A DNA stretch of 64,000 bases from Bizionia paragorgiae (GCF_900107625.1 NZ_FNQK01000008.1:1-64000); one strand, 5' to 3'; shown: positions 35,294 through 44,257, counted from the stretch's first letter. The notes: generated by a model from the sequence alone, not told the origin. Numbers and translations are program-made.

Positions 35294-36030
35294 TAGCTTA
35301 ATAACATTTGAGTTAGTATATAATTTAAAAGAATAATAACGACACTCGTCCATACAAACGATGTTGTACTAGCCTCACCCACTTCTAATGCGCCACCTTT
35401 CATATAGAACCCATGATACGAAGGTACCGTTGCTAAAACAAAAGCAAACAGTAAAGTTTTTATAAAGGCATAGGCCATATGAAACGGTTCGAAATCTTGC
35501 TGAATCCCTGTTATGTAATCATCCATACTAGCATAATTACCAAAAACACAAGCGGCTAAACCTCCCATAATACCTAAAAACATTGCAATAGAAATAACAA
35601 AAGGGTAGAGGGTAAGTGCTATAAACTTAGGGAACACTAAATAATTTAAAGCATTGATTCCCATAACTTCTAAGGCGTCAATTTGCTCGGTGACACGCAT
35701 AGTTCCTATACTAGACGTAATAAAGGACCCTACTTTTCCAGCCATGATTATGGATATAAAAGTTGGGGCAAACTCTAAAATCACCGATTGTCTAGTTGCG
35801 AAGCCCACTAATGAGCGAGGTATAAGAGGATTATCTATATTCAAAGCCGTTTGAATAGTTACAACGCCACCCACGAAAAAAGAGATGAACGCCACGATAC
35901 CAATAGAGCCAATTACCAAATCGTCTATATCTTTTAAAATCAATTGTTTCATTACAGACCATTTGGTCGGTTTACGAAACATTTCAACAATCATTAAAAA
36001 ATAAGTTCCAATATTATGTAGGTACTGCAT
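35293..36030 (-). CDS. mlaE: MlaE-family ABC permease
   Basis: 245-residue inner-membrane permease with five to six hydrophobic helices and the MlaE core: VVTIQTALN near 55, PTFISIIMAGKVGSFITSSIGTMRVTEQIDALEVMGINALNYL (about 90-132, split by charged turns) and SIAMFLGIMGG. It pairs with the MlaF-type ATPase downstream for lipid transport. It is the first gene of the pair and faces the PafA phosphatase gene, with 112 bases between. Confidence 0.9.
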   Translation of the reverse strand: MQYLHNIGTYFLMIVEMFRKPTKWSVMKQLILKDIDDLVIGSIGIVAFISFFVGGVVTIQTALNIDNPLIPRSLVGFATRQSVILEFAPTFISIIMAGKVGSFITSSIGTMRVTEQIDALEVMGINALNYLVFPKFIALTLYPFVISIAMFLGIMGGLAACVFGNYASMDDYITGIQQDFEPFHMAYAFIKTLLFAFVLATVPSYHGFYMKGGALEVGEASTTSFVWTSVVIILLNYILTQMLLS

Positions 36031-36142
36031 AGTAAAAATTATACTGCTAAAGTATAAAATTATTGTCCGTATTTAACGATAATTTTAAATTAAGATATAC
36101 TAAAAGCTGTATTTTTGAAGTGTCTTAATAAATATATTAACT

Positions 36143-37807
36143 ATGAGAATTTTTGTTAGCCTATTTTTAATAGCCTCACTTTTTGGGTGTCGTGCTCAAA
36201 GTCAAGTCAAACAAACAGATGTCGTTAGCCAAACCCAGTTGCCAAGTGCAAGCCCTAAGTTGGTGGTGGGTATTGTTGTGGATCAAATGCGCTACGATTA
36301 CCTAACACGTTTTGGAGATAAATTTACTTCTGGAGGCTTCAAACGCATGATGAATGACGGGTTTAATTGTAAGAATAATCATTATAATTATGTGCCTACT
36401 TATACAGGGCCTGGACATGCGTCGGTTTATACTGGAACAACACCCAAATACCATGGTATTATTGCCAATTATTGGTATGATAAACATGAAGGTACTCGTG
36501 TGTATTGTGCAGGTGATTCTGATGTCAACCCTATTGGTACGCGTTCTGATGCTGGTAAAATGTCTCCTCATAGAATGAAAACAACGACTATTGGTGATGA
36601 GAATAAATTATTTACGCAGTCAAGAGGAAAAACTATTGGTATTTCTATAAAAGATCGCGGGGCTATTTTACCTGCAGGTCATTCTGCTGATGCCGCTTAT
36701 TGGTTTGTAGGTGACGATGAGGGTGCTTTTGTAACGAGTAGTTTTTATATGGATGCTTTACCTAATTGGGTGTCTAATTTTAATGCTTCGGGAGTAAATG
36801 AAGGCTATTTAAAAACATGGAATACACTGTACGATATTGATACTTATACCGAAAGCGGTCCCGATCTAAATGCCTTTGAAGGAGGATTTGATGGGAAGGA
36901 TACAGCGACTTTTCCTTACGATCTGAAATCATTAAGTACGCATAATGGAGGTTACGAAATTATAAAATCGACGCCATATGGAAATAGTATTTTAGCCGAT
37001 TTTGCTATTGCAGCTCTTGAAGGAGAAGCTTTAGGTCAGGATGATAATACAGACGTTTTTACCATTAGTTTCTCCAGTCCAGACTACGTAGGTCATAATT
37101 TTGGTGTAAACTCTAAGGAGGTACAAGATACTTACTTGCGTTTAGATCAGGATATAGAACGCTTACTAAATGCCTTCGACGAAAAAGTGGGAGTGGGGAA
37201 TTATACGGTGTTTTTAACTGCCGATCATGCAGCAGTAAATGTTCCTGCTTATTTGCAAAGCTTAAAAATTCCTTCAGGATATTTTGACAATAAGGCATTT
37301 AAAAAGCAGGTAAAAGACTTTTTAGTAACACGTTTTGCAGCTTCAGATCTTTTGGAGAATATAAGTAATAATCAAATCTTTTTAAACCACAAACGCCTTA
37401 ATGCATTGGGGTTAGATTTAGCAACTGTTCAAGAAGCGTTAGTCGATGAAATCATTCATTATGAAAATATTGACAAGGCATATACTGCAAAATCAATGCA
37501 AAAAGCCTCTTATACTGTCGGGATTGAATCTTTAATTCAAAATGGATACAATCACAAGCGCTCAGGAGATGTTATTTATGTTTTTGATCCGGCTGTGATT
37601 AGTTATAGCAAAACAGGATCTACCCACGGGTCATCATTAAATTACGATACACATGTTCCTTTGTTGTTTTATGGACAAGGTATTAAAAAGGGAAGTTCCC
37701 TAAAGAAAACGAGTATTACTGATATAGCTCCTACCTTATCTTCATTATTAGGGATTAATTTCCCGAGTGCTGCTACTGGTCAGCCCCTAGAGTTTGTGCT
37801 AGAATAA
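36143..37807 (+). CDS. pafA: PafA-type alkaline phosphatase, predicted lipoprotein
   Basis: 554-residue exported alkaline phosphatase of the PafA type. An N-terminal signal with a lipobox-like FGC (Cys about 16) suggests a lipid anchor. The opening VVGIVVDQMRYDYL holds the first metal Asp; the nucleophile Thr is in VPTYTGPGHAS (about 92-102); ANYWYDK (Asn) and IKDRGAILPAGHSADAAYW (Lys and Arg) match the phosphomonoesterase-specific residues of Elizabethkingia PafA; VFLTADHAAVNVP and THGSSLNYDTHVPLLF hold further metal ligands. It should release phosphate from many organic monoesters outside the cell, without being product-inhibited as PhoA is. No Pho box could be judged. Confidence 0.88.
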   Translation: MRIFVSLFLIASLFGCRAQSQVKQTDVVSQTQLPSASPKLVVGIVVDQMRYDYLTRFGDKFTSGGFKRMMNDGFNCKNNHYNYVPTYTGPGHASVYTGTTPKYHGIIANYWYDKHEGTRVYCAGDSDVNPIGTRSDAGKMSPHRMKTTTIGDENKLFTQSRGKTIGISIKDRGAILPAGHSADAAYWFVGDDEGAFVTSSFYMDALPNWVSNFNASGVNEGYLKTWNTLYDIDTYTESGPDLNAFEGGFDGKDTATFPYDLKSLSTHNGGYEIIKSTPYGNSILADFAIAALEGEALGQDDNTDVFTISFSSPDYVGHNFGVNSKEVQDTYLRLDQDIERLLNAFDEKVGVGNYTVFLTADHAAVNVPAYLQSLKIPSGYFDNKAFKKQVKDFLVTRFAASDLLENISNNQIFLNHKRLNALGLDLATVQEALVDEIIHYENIDKAYTAKSMQKASYTVGIESLIQNGYNHKRSGDVIYVFDPAVISYSKTGSTHGSSLNYDTHVPLLFYGQGIKKGSSLKKTSITDIAPTLSSLLGINFPSAATGQPLEFVLE

Positions 37808-37830
37808 CAGTTTGCCTAAACAATATGAAA

Positions 37831-38178
37831 TTAGCCGTTAAACTTTGTTTTAATGGCTTTTTCTGTTTTTATAAGTATGAGTATTACGGTGCCTATTATT
37901 AAGATAGTACTCATAATAGCTTCGGTGTTATCGGATATGTCTATACAATAGCCTAAAAGAGACAGTAACGCGAGAACGGCTCCAAAAATAATGAGAAGTT
38001 TAGAGGAGTAGTTTTGAGCAAAATCCCATTGCTCTTGATTTTTCATAGAACGCGTTGTTCTGTAGCCATATAAAACATTAATTTTCTTAGGAGGGAATAG
38101 AAGCATGATAACTCCTACTGCAAAAAATATAATCCCTACTAATCCTAGCATGGTTAGAATGGAATCTGTAAAACTCAT
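37831..38178 (-). CDS. SdpI-family membrane protein
   Basis: 115-residue membrane protein with three hydrophobic segments (about 8-27, 56-78 and 86-106). Between the first two is the SdpI-type motif NVLYGYRTTRSMKNQEQWDFAQ. SdpI itself is an immunity/signalling protein in Bacillus; in Bacteroidota these small proteins are uncharacterised. It is the last gene of the minus-strand phospholipid block, 21 bases after ACBP. Confidence 0.82.
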   Translation of the reverse strand: MSFTDSILTMLGLVGIIFFAVGVIMLLFPPKKINVLYGYRTTRSMKNQEQWDFAQNYSSKLLIIFGAVLALLSLLGYCIDISDNTEAIMSTILIIGTVILILIKTEKAIKTKFNG

Positions 38179-38199
38179 ATTCGATAATTAAATTAGCAA

Positions 38200-38466
38200 T
38201 TATTTTCTATATAAGAAATAATTATTTACTAATTCAATATACGTTTTTTTTGCTTCGTCTGTAGAGATATTTTTTATTTGAAAAAGGGCATTCGTTTTAA
38301 AGGCATTAATAATAGGAGTACGGCTACTTGGCCTTTCGTAGTTATTGGTAGCCTTTTTGTAATACGCATATAGCCTTAACAGGAAATCCGCAGGGAATGG
38401 TTCCGTATGATTGTTAATACGATCTACGGCTTCATTAAATGTTATTTCAAGTTCTTCTGAAGTCAT
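38200..38466 (-). CDS. Acyl-CoA-binding protein
   Basis: 88-residue four-helix acyl-CoA-binding protein. The family pattern is clear: EITFNEAVDRIN, then FPADFLLRLYAYYKKATNN (about 27-45), INAFKTNALFQIKNIS and EAKKTYIELVNNY. It should carry or buffer long-chain acyl-CoA. I chose the ATG at 38466, 4 bases after the psd stop; an upstream GTG at 38499 would overlap psd by 29 bases. Its place next to cdsA and psd fits a role in feeding acyl groups to phospholipid synthesis. The residues are hidden in a short gene, so it is easily missed. Confidence 0.85.
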   Translation of the reverse strand: MTSEELEITFNEAVDRINNHTEPFPADFLLRLYAYYKKATNNYERPSSRTPIINAFKTNALFQIKNISTDEAKKTYIELVNNYFLYRK

Positions 38467-38470
38467 TTGT

Positions 38471-39121
38471 TTACATTTCGGCAATAATACTTTCACCACC
38501 GCGTACTTTTTGATTTAATTGAACCTTAATATTTGTGTCCAAAGGTAAATATAAATCTACTCTCGAACCAAATTTAATAAAACCAGAGTCCGCACCTTGT
38601 TGTGCTTCTTGATCTACTACTGCATAATTAACAATACGTTTGGCTAGTGCACCTGCTATTTGGCGGTATAGCACTTTGCCGTAGGTCTCACTATCTACCA
38701 CTACTGTAGTACGCTCGTTTTCCTCACTTGCTTTTGGGTGCCAAGCGACTAAGTATTTCCCTGGGTGGTATTTGCTATAGGCAATTTTACCAGAAATAGG
38801 GTAACGCGTAACATGTACATTTATAGGAGACATAAAAACGCTGACTTGTAGACGTTTGTCTTTAAAGTATTCAGGTTCGTATACCTCTTCGATAACCACA
38901 ACCTTGCCGTCTACAGGAGAGACAACCGAATGATTATTAAGTAAAGTGTTTCTTTTTGGATTTCTAAAAAATTGAAGTATAATAATTAAAAAACCGATGA
39001 TTAAAGCTAATAAAAGGTAATTTAACCAGGTGATACTAATAAAACTATCTACAATTAAAACTAATCCAACAACTACAATAAATGTAATTGCGATAATTTT
39101 ATGGCCTTCTTTATGAAACAT
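38471..39121 (-). CDS. psd: Phosphatidylserine decarboxylase
   Basis: 216-residue membrane-bound pyruvoyl enzyme converting phosphatidylserine to phosphatidylethanolamine. Two hydrophobic segments lie at the N-terminus (about 8-50). VVSPVDGKVVVIEE and the INVHVTRYPISGKI stretch are family features. The self-cleavage site is the Gly-Ser of KFGSRVDLYLP near the C-terminus, which would release a short alpha chain with an N-terminal pyruvoyl group. It is the short archaeal/Bacteroidota form. Its start overlaps the end of cdsA by 11 bases. Confidence 0.92.
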   Translation of the reverse strand: MFHKEGHKIIAITFIVVVGLVLIVDSFISITWLNYLLLALIIGFLIIILQFFRNPKRNTLLNNHSVVSPVDGKVVVIEEVYEPEYFKDKRLQVSVFMSPINVHVTRYPISGKIAYSKYHPGKYLVAWHPKASEENERTTVVVDSETYGKVLYRQIAGALAKRIVNYAVVDQEAQQGADSGFIKFGSRVDLYLPLDTNIKVQLNQKVRGGESIIAEM

Positions 39122-39932
39122 ACTTTAAAATTCTTAAGAATAAATATATAAAAGGAGCAGCAAATATAATACTGTCAAAACGATCTAATAAACCGCCATG
39201 ACCAGGCATTATAACACCGCTATCTTTAACACCTGCTTGCCTTTTAAACTTAGACTCTATTAAGTCTCCAATCGTGCCAAAAACACTAATTATCACACTT
39301 AAAAGGAGCCAATGGGTTGTTGTTAATGTCCCGGTAAAGGTAGCAATAAAATAACTAGAAACACAAGCAAAAAATAAACCGCCTAAAAAGCCTTCCACTG
39401 TCTTTTTTGGTGATATACTTGGGAATAGCTTTTGTCTCCCATAGTTTTTACCTACAAAATAGGCAAAGGTATCGTTAACCCAAACTACAATAAAAGTTCC
39501 TAATAGTAATAAAGGGTTAAATTGATTATCGTAATTCGCTATAAGTATAAGAAATACAAAGGCACTAGATAAATAAAAGGTAGTAAGTAAAAAGCGTTTA
39601 GACGCAAACAAAGGAATTTCCTTTTCTGAGAATAAATCTTTTATTAAAAAGAGCTGTACAAAGATCGTAATGACTTGCAGTATTTTTGTGGCCTCATCCA
39701 AGCCATCTCCTGTTTTAATTAGGAGTTGCCAATATCCAAATACAAGATATAAGACGACAAATATAATATATGGTACCGCGTTTTTAACACCAATTAATTT
39801 ATTGAATTCCTGCAACGAAATTAATCCGAAAATAAAAAACAGAATAATTAAGGTGTGAATATTATATAGTGATATAATTAACAAGGCTACATAAAGTACG
39901 CCTGAAAGGGATCGTGTAAGTGTTTCCTTCAT
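39111..39932 (-). CDS. cdsA: Phosphatidate cytidylyltransferase
   Basis: 273-residue inner-membrane enzyme that makes CDP-diacylglycerol from phosphatidic acid and CTP, the branch point of phospholipid synthesis. It has about seven hydrophobic helices and the C-terminal CDP-DAG synthase signature: PKKTVEGFLGG, GDLIESKFKRQAGVKDSG and PGHGGLLDRFDS. It lies between the LUD gene (3 bases upstream) and psd (11-base overlap), so this block makes PE precursors and PE together. Confidence 0.94.
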   Translation of the reverse strand: MKETLTRSLSGVLYVALLIISLYNIHTLIILFFIFGLISLQEFNKLIGVKNAVPYIIFVVLYLVFGYWQLLIKTGDGLDEATKILQVITIFVQLFLIKDLFSEKEIPLFASKRFLLTTFYLSSAFVFLILIANYDNQFNPLLLLGTFIVVWVNDTFAYFVGKNYGRQKLFPSISPKKTVEGFLGGLFFACVSSYFIATFTGTLTTTHWLLLSVIISVFGTIGDLIESKFKRQAGVKDSGVIMPGHGGLLDRFDSIIFAAPFIYLFLRILKYVS

Positions 39933-39935
39933 GTA

Positions 39936-40541
39936 TTATAAATCTTCTAAAAGCAGCAAATATAAGTTTTTTGAAGGACTACCGTAGGTTAAAAAATCAT
40001 TTTCAGCGGCGGGCTTAAAAAGTTTAATTGTTGAAATGTTAGTCGGTATTTTATTTGCGTTTTTAGTTTTGATTTCTCGTAATCCCTCGCCAATATTGGT
40101 TACTATTTGACTAGTCGTTGCAAATATAATAATGTTAGTTGGAAATTCTGATAGTTTTTTCTCCGCCAATTGATTTGATGATAACAGAATGGAACCATCA
40201 TCTGAAATTAAATTTTCGCAGGTAGAAACGAAGTAGGTGGCATCAGATAACCCACTGGTATTAAGGTAAAGGTCGTTAAAGCTTTGTTTTAAATTTTGAT
40301 CATAAAAATAAGCTGATTTGTCTTGCCAGTTATTTTCCTCTATAATTAGCGCCATATTATCATACACTTCGTTCATTGTATCACAATACAAGAACTTACC
40401 ACCATTATCTTTAAAGTTTATCATGAAACTTTCGTCAATTGGTAGTTTTACGGGAGGCATATATTTTCCTCCTTGTGAAGTGGTTTCTTCTTCCTTTTCT
40501 TTATCAGATTTAGAACCAAATAATTTTCTAAATAGACTCAT
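39936..40541 (-). CDS. LUD-domain protein (LutC/YkgG-like)
   Basis: 201-residue soluble protein with a Ser/Lys/Glu-rich N-terminus and a LUD-type fold: a central SGLSDATYFVSTCENLISDDGSI stretch, followed by IIFATTSQIVTNIGEGL. In lactate-utilisation operons LUD proteins act with LutA/LutB; here no such genes are near. The usual Bacteroidota position between ftsH and cdsA is conserved, and the role there is unknown. It starts a new unit after a strong hairpin behind ftsH. Confidence 0.78.
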   Translation of the reverse strand: MSLFRKLFGSKSDKEKEEETTSQGGKYMPPVKLPIDESFMINFKDNGGKFLYCDTMNEVYDNMALIIEENNWQDKSAYFYDQNLKQSFNDLYLNTSGLSDATYFVSTCENLISDDGSILLSSNQLAEKKLSEFPTNIIIFATTSQIVTNIGEGLREIKTKNANKIPTNISTIKLFKPAAENDFLTYGSPSKNLYLLLLEDL

Positions 40542-40585
40542 TTATATTTTTGCTATTATCAATTTTTTACTGAGTTATTCAAATA

Positions 40586-40628
40586 TAAAAAATCTTAAAC
40601 TAACTAAAGAGTTAATTTAAGATTTTTA
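40586..40628 (-). terminator. Hairpin between ftsH and the LUD gene
   Basis: On the minus strand AAAATCTTAAATTAACT pairs with AGTTAGTTTAAGATTTT (one mismatch), ending in T. It should end the rsfS-ftsH transcript. TATATTTG at 40587-40580 (minus) directly behind it is a candidate -7 box for the LUD-cdsA-psd unit. Confidence 0.7.
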
Positions 40629-40654
40629 AAGTTGTTTAACGATGTTAAGCGTGT

Positions 40655-42616
40655 TTATTCTTCCTCTTCAAGACTTTTAGCATCTTCAATATCTCTTTGA
40701 ATATCCTTTTCAAAAGCTCTTTTACCAAAGATAATTTCTAAATTGTCTTTGAATATCACTTCTTTTTCTAATAAAACATTCGCTAACTCGGTTAGTTTGT
40801 CTTTGTTTTCCTCTAATAATTTCACAGCTCTTATGTACTGCTCTTCAATAATATTAGAGATTTCTTTATCTATTAACTCAGCTGTTTTTTCACTGTAAGG
40901 CTTAGTAAATCCTGTTTCACTACCCGAAGAGTCGTAATAGGTAAGGTTACCTACTTTCTCACTAAGACCATAGATGGTAACCATAGCACGAGCCTGTTTA
41001 GTAACTTTTTCTAAATCACTTAACGCACCCGTAGAGATTTTATTAAAAATAACTTTCTCTGCTGCACGACCACCAAGTGCCGCACACATTTCGTCTAGCA
41101 TTTGTTCTGGTCTCACAATTAAGCGTTCTTCTGGTAAATACCAAGCAGCTCCTAAAGATTGTCCACGAGGGACTATAGTTACTTTTACCAAAGGTGCTGC
41201 GTGTTCTAGCATCCAACTTACAGTGGCGTGACCAGCTTCATGATAAGCAATAGCTTTTTTCTCGTCTGGAGTGATGATTTTGTTTTTCTTTTCTAAACCA
41301 CCAATAATTCTATCAACGGCATCTAAAAATGATTGTTTATCTACAGCTTTCTTGCCGTTTCTTGCAGCAATTAAAGCCGCTTCGTTACAAACATTTGCAA
41401 TATCGGCTCCAGAGAAACCTGGTGTTTGTTTCGATAAAAAGTCGATGTCCAAGCCTTCCGCTTTCTTTAAAGGTCTTAAATGCACTTCAAAGATCTCTTT
41501 ACGCTCTCTAACATCTGGTAAATCAACAAATATTTGACGATCAAAACGTCCTGCACGCATAAGGGCCTTATCTAAAATATCGGCTCTGTTGGTTGCTGCT
41601 AGAACGATAACGTTTGTGTTTGTTCCAAAACCATCCATTTCTGTTAGCAGTTGGTTTAAGGTATTCTCACGTTCGTCATTACTTCCAGACATTGCGTTTT
41701 TTCCTCTTGCACGACCAATGGCATCAATTTCATCAATAAAAATAATCGATGGTGATTTCTCCTTAGCTTGTTTAAATAAGTCTCTTACTCTAGAGGCTCC
41801 TACACCAACAAACATTTCTACGAAATCAGAACCAGATAGTGAGAAGAAAGGAACTTTAGCTTCACCGGCAACGGCCTTAGCTAAAAGTGTTTTTCCCGTA
41901 CCTGGAGACCCTACTAATAAGGCGCCTTTAGGTATTTTACCACCTAAAGAGGTGTATTTTTCAGGGTTCTTTAAGAAGTCAACAATTTCCTGTACCTCTT
42001 CTTTAGCACCTTCTAATCCAGCAACATCTTTAAAGGTTGTTTTTACTTTTGTGTTTTCGTCAAATAGTTTGGCTTTAGATTTTCCTATATTAAAAATCTG
42101 ACCACCGGCACCTCCGCCAGCACCTCCAGACATACGACGCATAATAAATATCCACACTCCAATAAGTAAAACAAATGGAAGTAAGCTAAACAATAAATCT
42201 CCCCAAGGGTTAGATTCTGTTTTGTATTTAATAACAGTAGTTATAGCCGTGTTGTCCTTTGCCTCTTGGATTCTGTTTTCAAAATTTTGAAGATCTCCAA
42301 ATTCAAAGGTGTAGTTCGGTTCTTTAGCGGTAGAAAAAGGGAACGGTTTAGAAATTGATTTTTCATGAACCGATTTTGATTCTGCTTCCTTAGACAAGTA
42401 TACTTTTGCTTCTCTTTTATTAACGATATCTACTTTATCGATATCGCCGTTACGCAAGTACTCGAAGAATTGAGAAGGAGATATTTTAGCACTTTCGCTA
42501 AAATTATTACTTCCTAAAAATTGAACTGCGATTAATGCAAGAATAATCCCACCATAAATCCAATACGGATTAAATTTAGGTTTCTTTGGTGTTGTATTTT
42601 TTTTATTTTCTGCCAT
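40655..42616 (-). CDS. ftsH: ATP-dependent zinc metalloprotease FtsH
   Basis: 653-residue membrane AAA+ protease for quality control of membrane and short-lived proteins. Two membrane helices (about 17-35 and 130-150) flank a periplasmic domain. The AAA module has Walker A VGSPGTGKT (about 234-242), Walker B IIFIDEIDAIG and the second-region-of-homology Arg residues (LMRAGRFDRQI). The zinc motif HEAGH is near 458, and the third ligand lies in DLEKVTKQA. It follows rsfS by 9 bases. Confidence 0.97.
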   Translation of the reverse strand: MAENKKNTTPKKPKFNPYWIYGGIILALIAVQFLGSNNFSESAKISPSQFFEYLRNGDIDKVDIVNKREAKVYLSKEAESKSVHEKSISKPFPFSTAKEPNYTFEFGDLQNFENRIQEAKDNTAITTVIKYKTESNPWGDLLFSLLPFVLLIGVWIFIMRRMSGGAGGGAGGQIFNIGKSKAKLFDENTKVKTTFKDVAGLEGAKEEVQEIVDFLKNPEKYTSLGGKIPKGALLVGSPGTGKTLLAKAVAGEAKVPFFSLSGSDFVEMFVGVGASRVRDLFKQAKEKSPSIIFIDEIDAIGRARGKNAMSGSNDERENTLNQLLTEMDGFGTNTNVIVLAATNRADILDKALMRAGRFDRQIFVDLPDVRERKEIFEVHLRPLKKAEGLDIDFLSKQTPGFSGADIANVCNEAALIAARNGKKAVDKQSFLDAVDRIIGGLEKKNKIITPDEKKAIAYHEAGHATVSWMLEHAAPLVKVTIVPRGQSLGAAWYLPEERLIVRPEQMLDEMCAALGGRAAEKVIFNKISTGALSDLEKVTKQARAMVTIYGLSEKVGNLTYYDSSGSETGFTKPYSEKTAELIDKEISNIIEEQYIRAVKLLEENKDKLTELANVLLEKEVIFKDNLEIIFGKRAFEKDIQRDIEDAKSLEEEE

Positions 42617-42625
42617 GAATAAGTT

Positions 42626-42997
42626 TTATAAGTTTGATTCTATTGTCGTTATTTTGGCATCTCCCCAAAGACTTTCAATATCATAGTATTCTCTAATATG
42701 TTTTTGAAAGACGTGTACGACAACGTTAACGTAATCCATCAACACCCATTCTGCATTGTCTTCTCCTTCAACGTGCCAAGGCTTGTCTTTTAACGCTTTA
42801 CTTACCTTTTTCTGAACAGATCCTGTTATTGCATTTACATGGGTATTTGAATTACCTTCGCAAACAATAAAATAATCGCAAACTGTGTTTTCTATTTCTC
42901 TTAAATCTAAAATAGTTATTTCATTACCTTTTACATCTTCTATACCACCAATTATAGCGGTTATAAGTGCATCTGTATTTATTTCTTTTATTGCCAT
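42626..42997 (-). CDS. rsfS: Ribosomal silencing factor RsfS
   Basis: 123-residue RsfS/Iojap protein that binds uL14 and blocks subunit joining in starvation. DLREIENTVCDYFIVCEGNSNTHV (about 27-50) is the family core, with KPWHVEGEDNAEWVLMDYVNVVVHVF later. A -7 box TAACTTTG lies at 43024-43017 (minus) just ahead of the start. It is divergent from birA and precedes ftsH, a conserved order in this family. Confidence 0.94.
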   Translation of the reverse strand: MAIKEINTDALITAIIGGIEDVKGNEITILDLREIENTVCDYFIVCEGNSNTHVNAITGSVQKKVSKALKDKPWHVEGEDNAEWVLMDYVNVVVHVFQKHIREYYDIESLWGDAKITTIESNL

Positions 42998-43103
42998 TAA
43001 TCTAATTTAATTTGTGCAAAGTTATTATTTTTTAGTTCTTTATACTTTAAAAAAATCATAAGATTTTTATGATTTAATTTTAACGCGAAGATAACCAATT
43101 TAT

Positions 43104-43835
43104 ATGCGTATAATCAAACTTGATGCCACCGAATCCACAAACTCGTTTTTAAGAGATTTAGGCTATACTAATAGCTTAGAAGATTATACGGTTGTCGTTA
43201 CAAAACAACAAACACAAGGTCGCGGTCAAATGGGCACTGTGTGGCGTGCTAAGCCAGGCGAAAATCTAACGTTTAGCGTGTTTAAAGCCTATTCACACCT
43301 TAAAATTGAAAATCAGTTTTATATCAGTATGGCCATTTCCTTGGCTTTAGTTGCTGCTTTAAAGGACTTTAATGTGCGAAAAATTAGTGTAAAATGGCCG
43401 AACGACATATTGTCAGAGAATAAAAAAATATGCGGTATTCTTATTGAAAATGTCATAAAACAGAATGTTTTAGACTCTTCGATAATTGGAGTTGGACTAA
43501 ATGTGAACCAAAAAAGTTTTACAAATTTACCAAAAGCAACTTCTATGGCCGTACAGGAGCAGCAGTTTTTTGAATTGGATGACGTGTTGCTTACGTTTTT
43601 AAAACATTTAAAACTCTTTTTCAAACAGTTGGAAGAGGGAGAGTTCTCTACATTGCATACGCGTTACGAAGCGTTGTTGTTTAGAAAAAACAAACCCTCA
43701 ACATTTAAGGATGCTGAAGGTTGTGTGTTTTCTGGTTTTATACGTGGCGTCTCATCTACAGGTCACTTGCAAGTGCTATTAGAGGACGAGATTCTAAAAA
43801 CGTTTAGTCTTAAAGAAATTTCACTGCTATATTAA
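43104..43835 (+). CDS. birA: Biotin--[acetyl-CoA-carboxylase] ligase
   Basis: 243-residue biotin-protein ligase. It activates biotin to biotinyl-AMP and attaches it to carboxylase carrier protein. GRGQMGTVWRAKPGENLTFSV (about 39-59, the biotinyl-AMP loop region) and SVKWPNDILSENKKICGIL (about 94-112) are the core motifs; a C-terminal SH3-like segment follows. The N-terminal DNA-binding domain of E. coli BirA is absent, so it is monofunctional and not a repressor. The stop codon overlaps the convergent SRPBCC gene by 4 bases. Confidence 0.94.
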   Translation: MRIIKLDATESTNSFLRDLGYTNSLEDYTVVVTKQQTQGRGQMGTVWRAKPGENLTFSVFKAYSHLKIENQFYISMAISLALVAALKDFNVRKISVKWPNDILSENKKICGILIENVIKQNVLDSSIIGVGLNVNQKSFTNLPKATSMAVQEQQFFELDDVLLTFLKHLKLFFKQLEEGEFSTLHTRYEALLFRKNKPSTFKDAEGCVFSGFIRGVSSTGHLQVLLEDEILKTFSLKEISLLY

Positions 43836-44227
43836 ACAGCGGTTTTCATATTACTAGCTAATGTTTCGATGAATTTATTGATAGGTCCTTTTATCATCAT
43901 AGCCATCATTGCATTAAACTCGCCGTCAAAATGAAGTTTTACATCACTAGTATTGTCGTCGATTGCTGTTATGTTAGCTGTCAATGAAAAGTCTAATTTT
44001 CCTCCAGCAGCGCCTAATACAATTTGATTTGGTGGAGTGCTTTCCTTTTTCTTCAATACGATTTCCGGCATACCTTTTAAAGCAAATAGAAATTTGTCGT
44101 TATCCAAAACTTCAAATTTGCTAATGTTTTCCGGCATTAGTTTTTCAAAGTTTTTTACGTCGCTTAAGAAGGTAAACGTGTCTTCAGCCGATTTTGGTAT
44201 TGTTACTTTAGGTGATTCTAAATTCAT
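43832..44227 (-). CDS. SRPBCC-fold (polyketide cyclase/START-like) protein
   Basis: 131-residue small soluble protein. The pattern VTIPKSAEDTFTFLSDVKNFEKLMPENI at the start and the helical C-terminus fit the SRPBCC/START-like hydrophobic-ligand-binding fold. No catalytic residues are evident. It is convergent with birA and follows pyrE by 30 bases on the minus strand, so pyrE and this gene may share a transcript. Confidence 0.8.
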   Translation of the reverse strand: MNLESPKVTIPKSAEDTFTFLSDVKNFEKLMPENISKFEVLDNDKFLFALKGMPEIVLKKKESTPPNQIVLGAAGGKLDFSLTANITAIDDNTSDVKLHFDGEFNAMMAMMIKGPINKFIETLASNMKTAV

Positions 44228-44257
44228 AGTTGTGTATTTTTGTTTTTAACAAGTGTA

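Noticed and set aside
35294-35353. Upstream extension of mlaF.
   Set aside because: It reads back into the permease gene; TAATG coupling at 35293 is the natural start.
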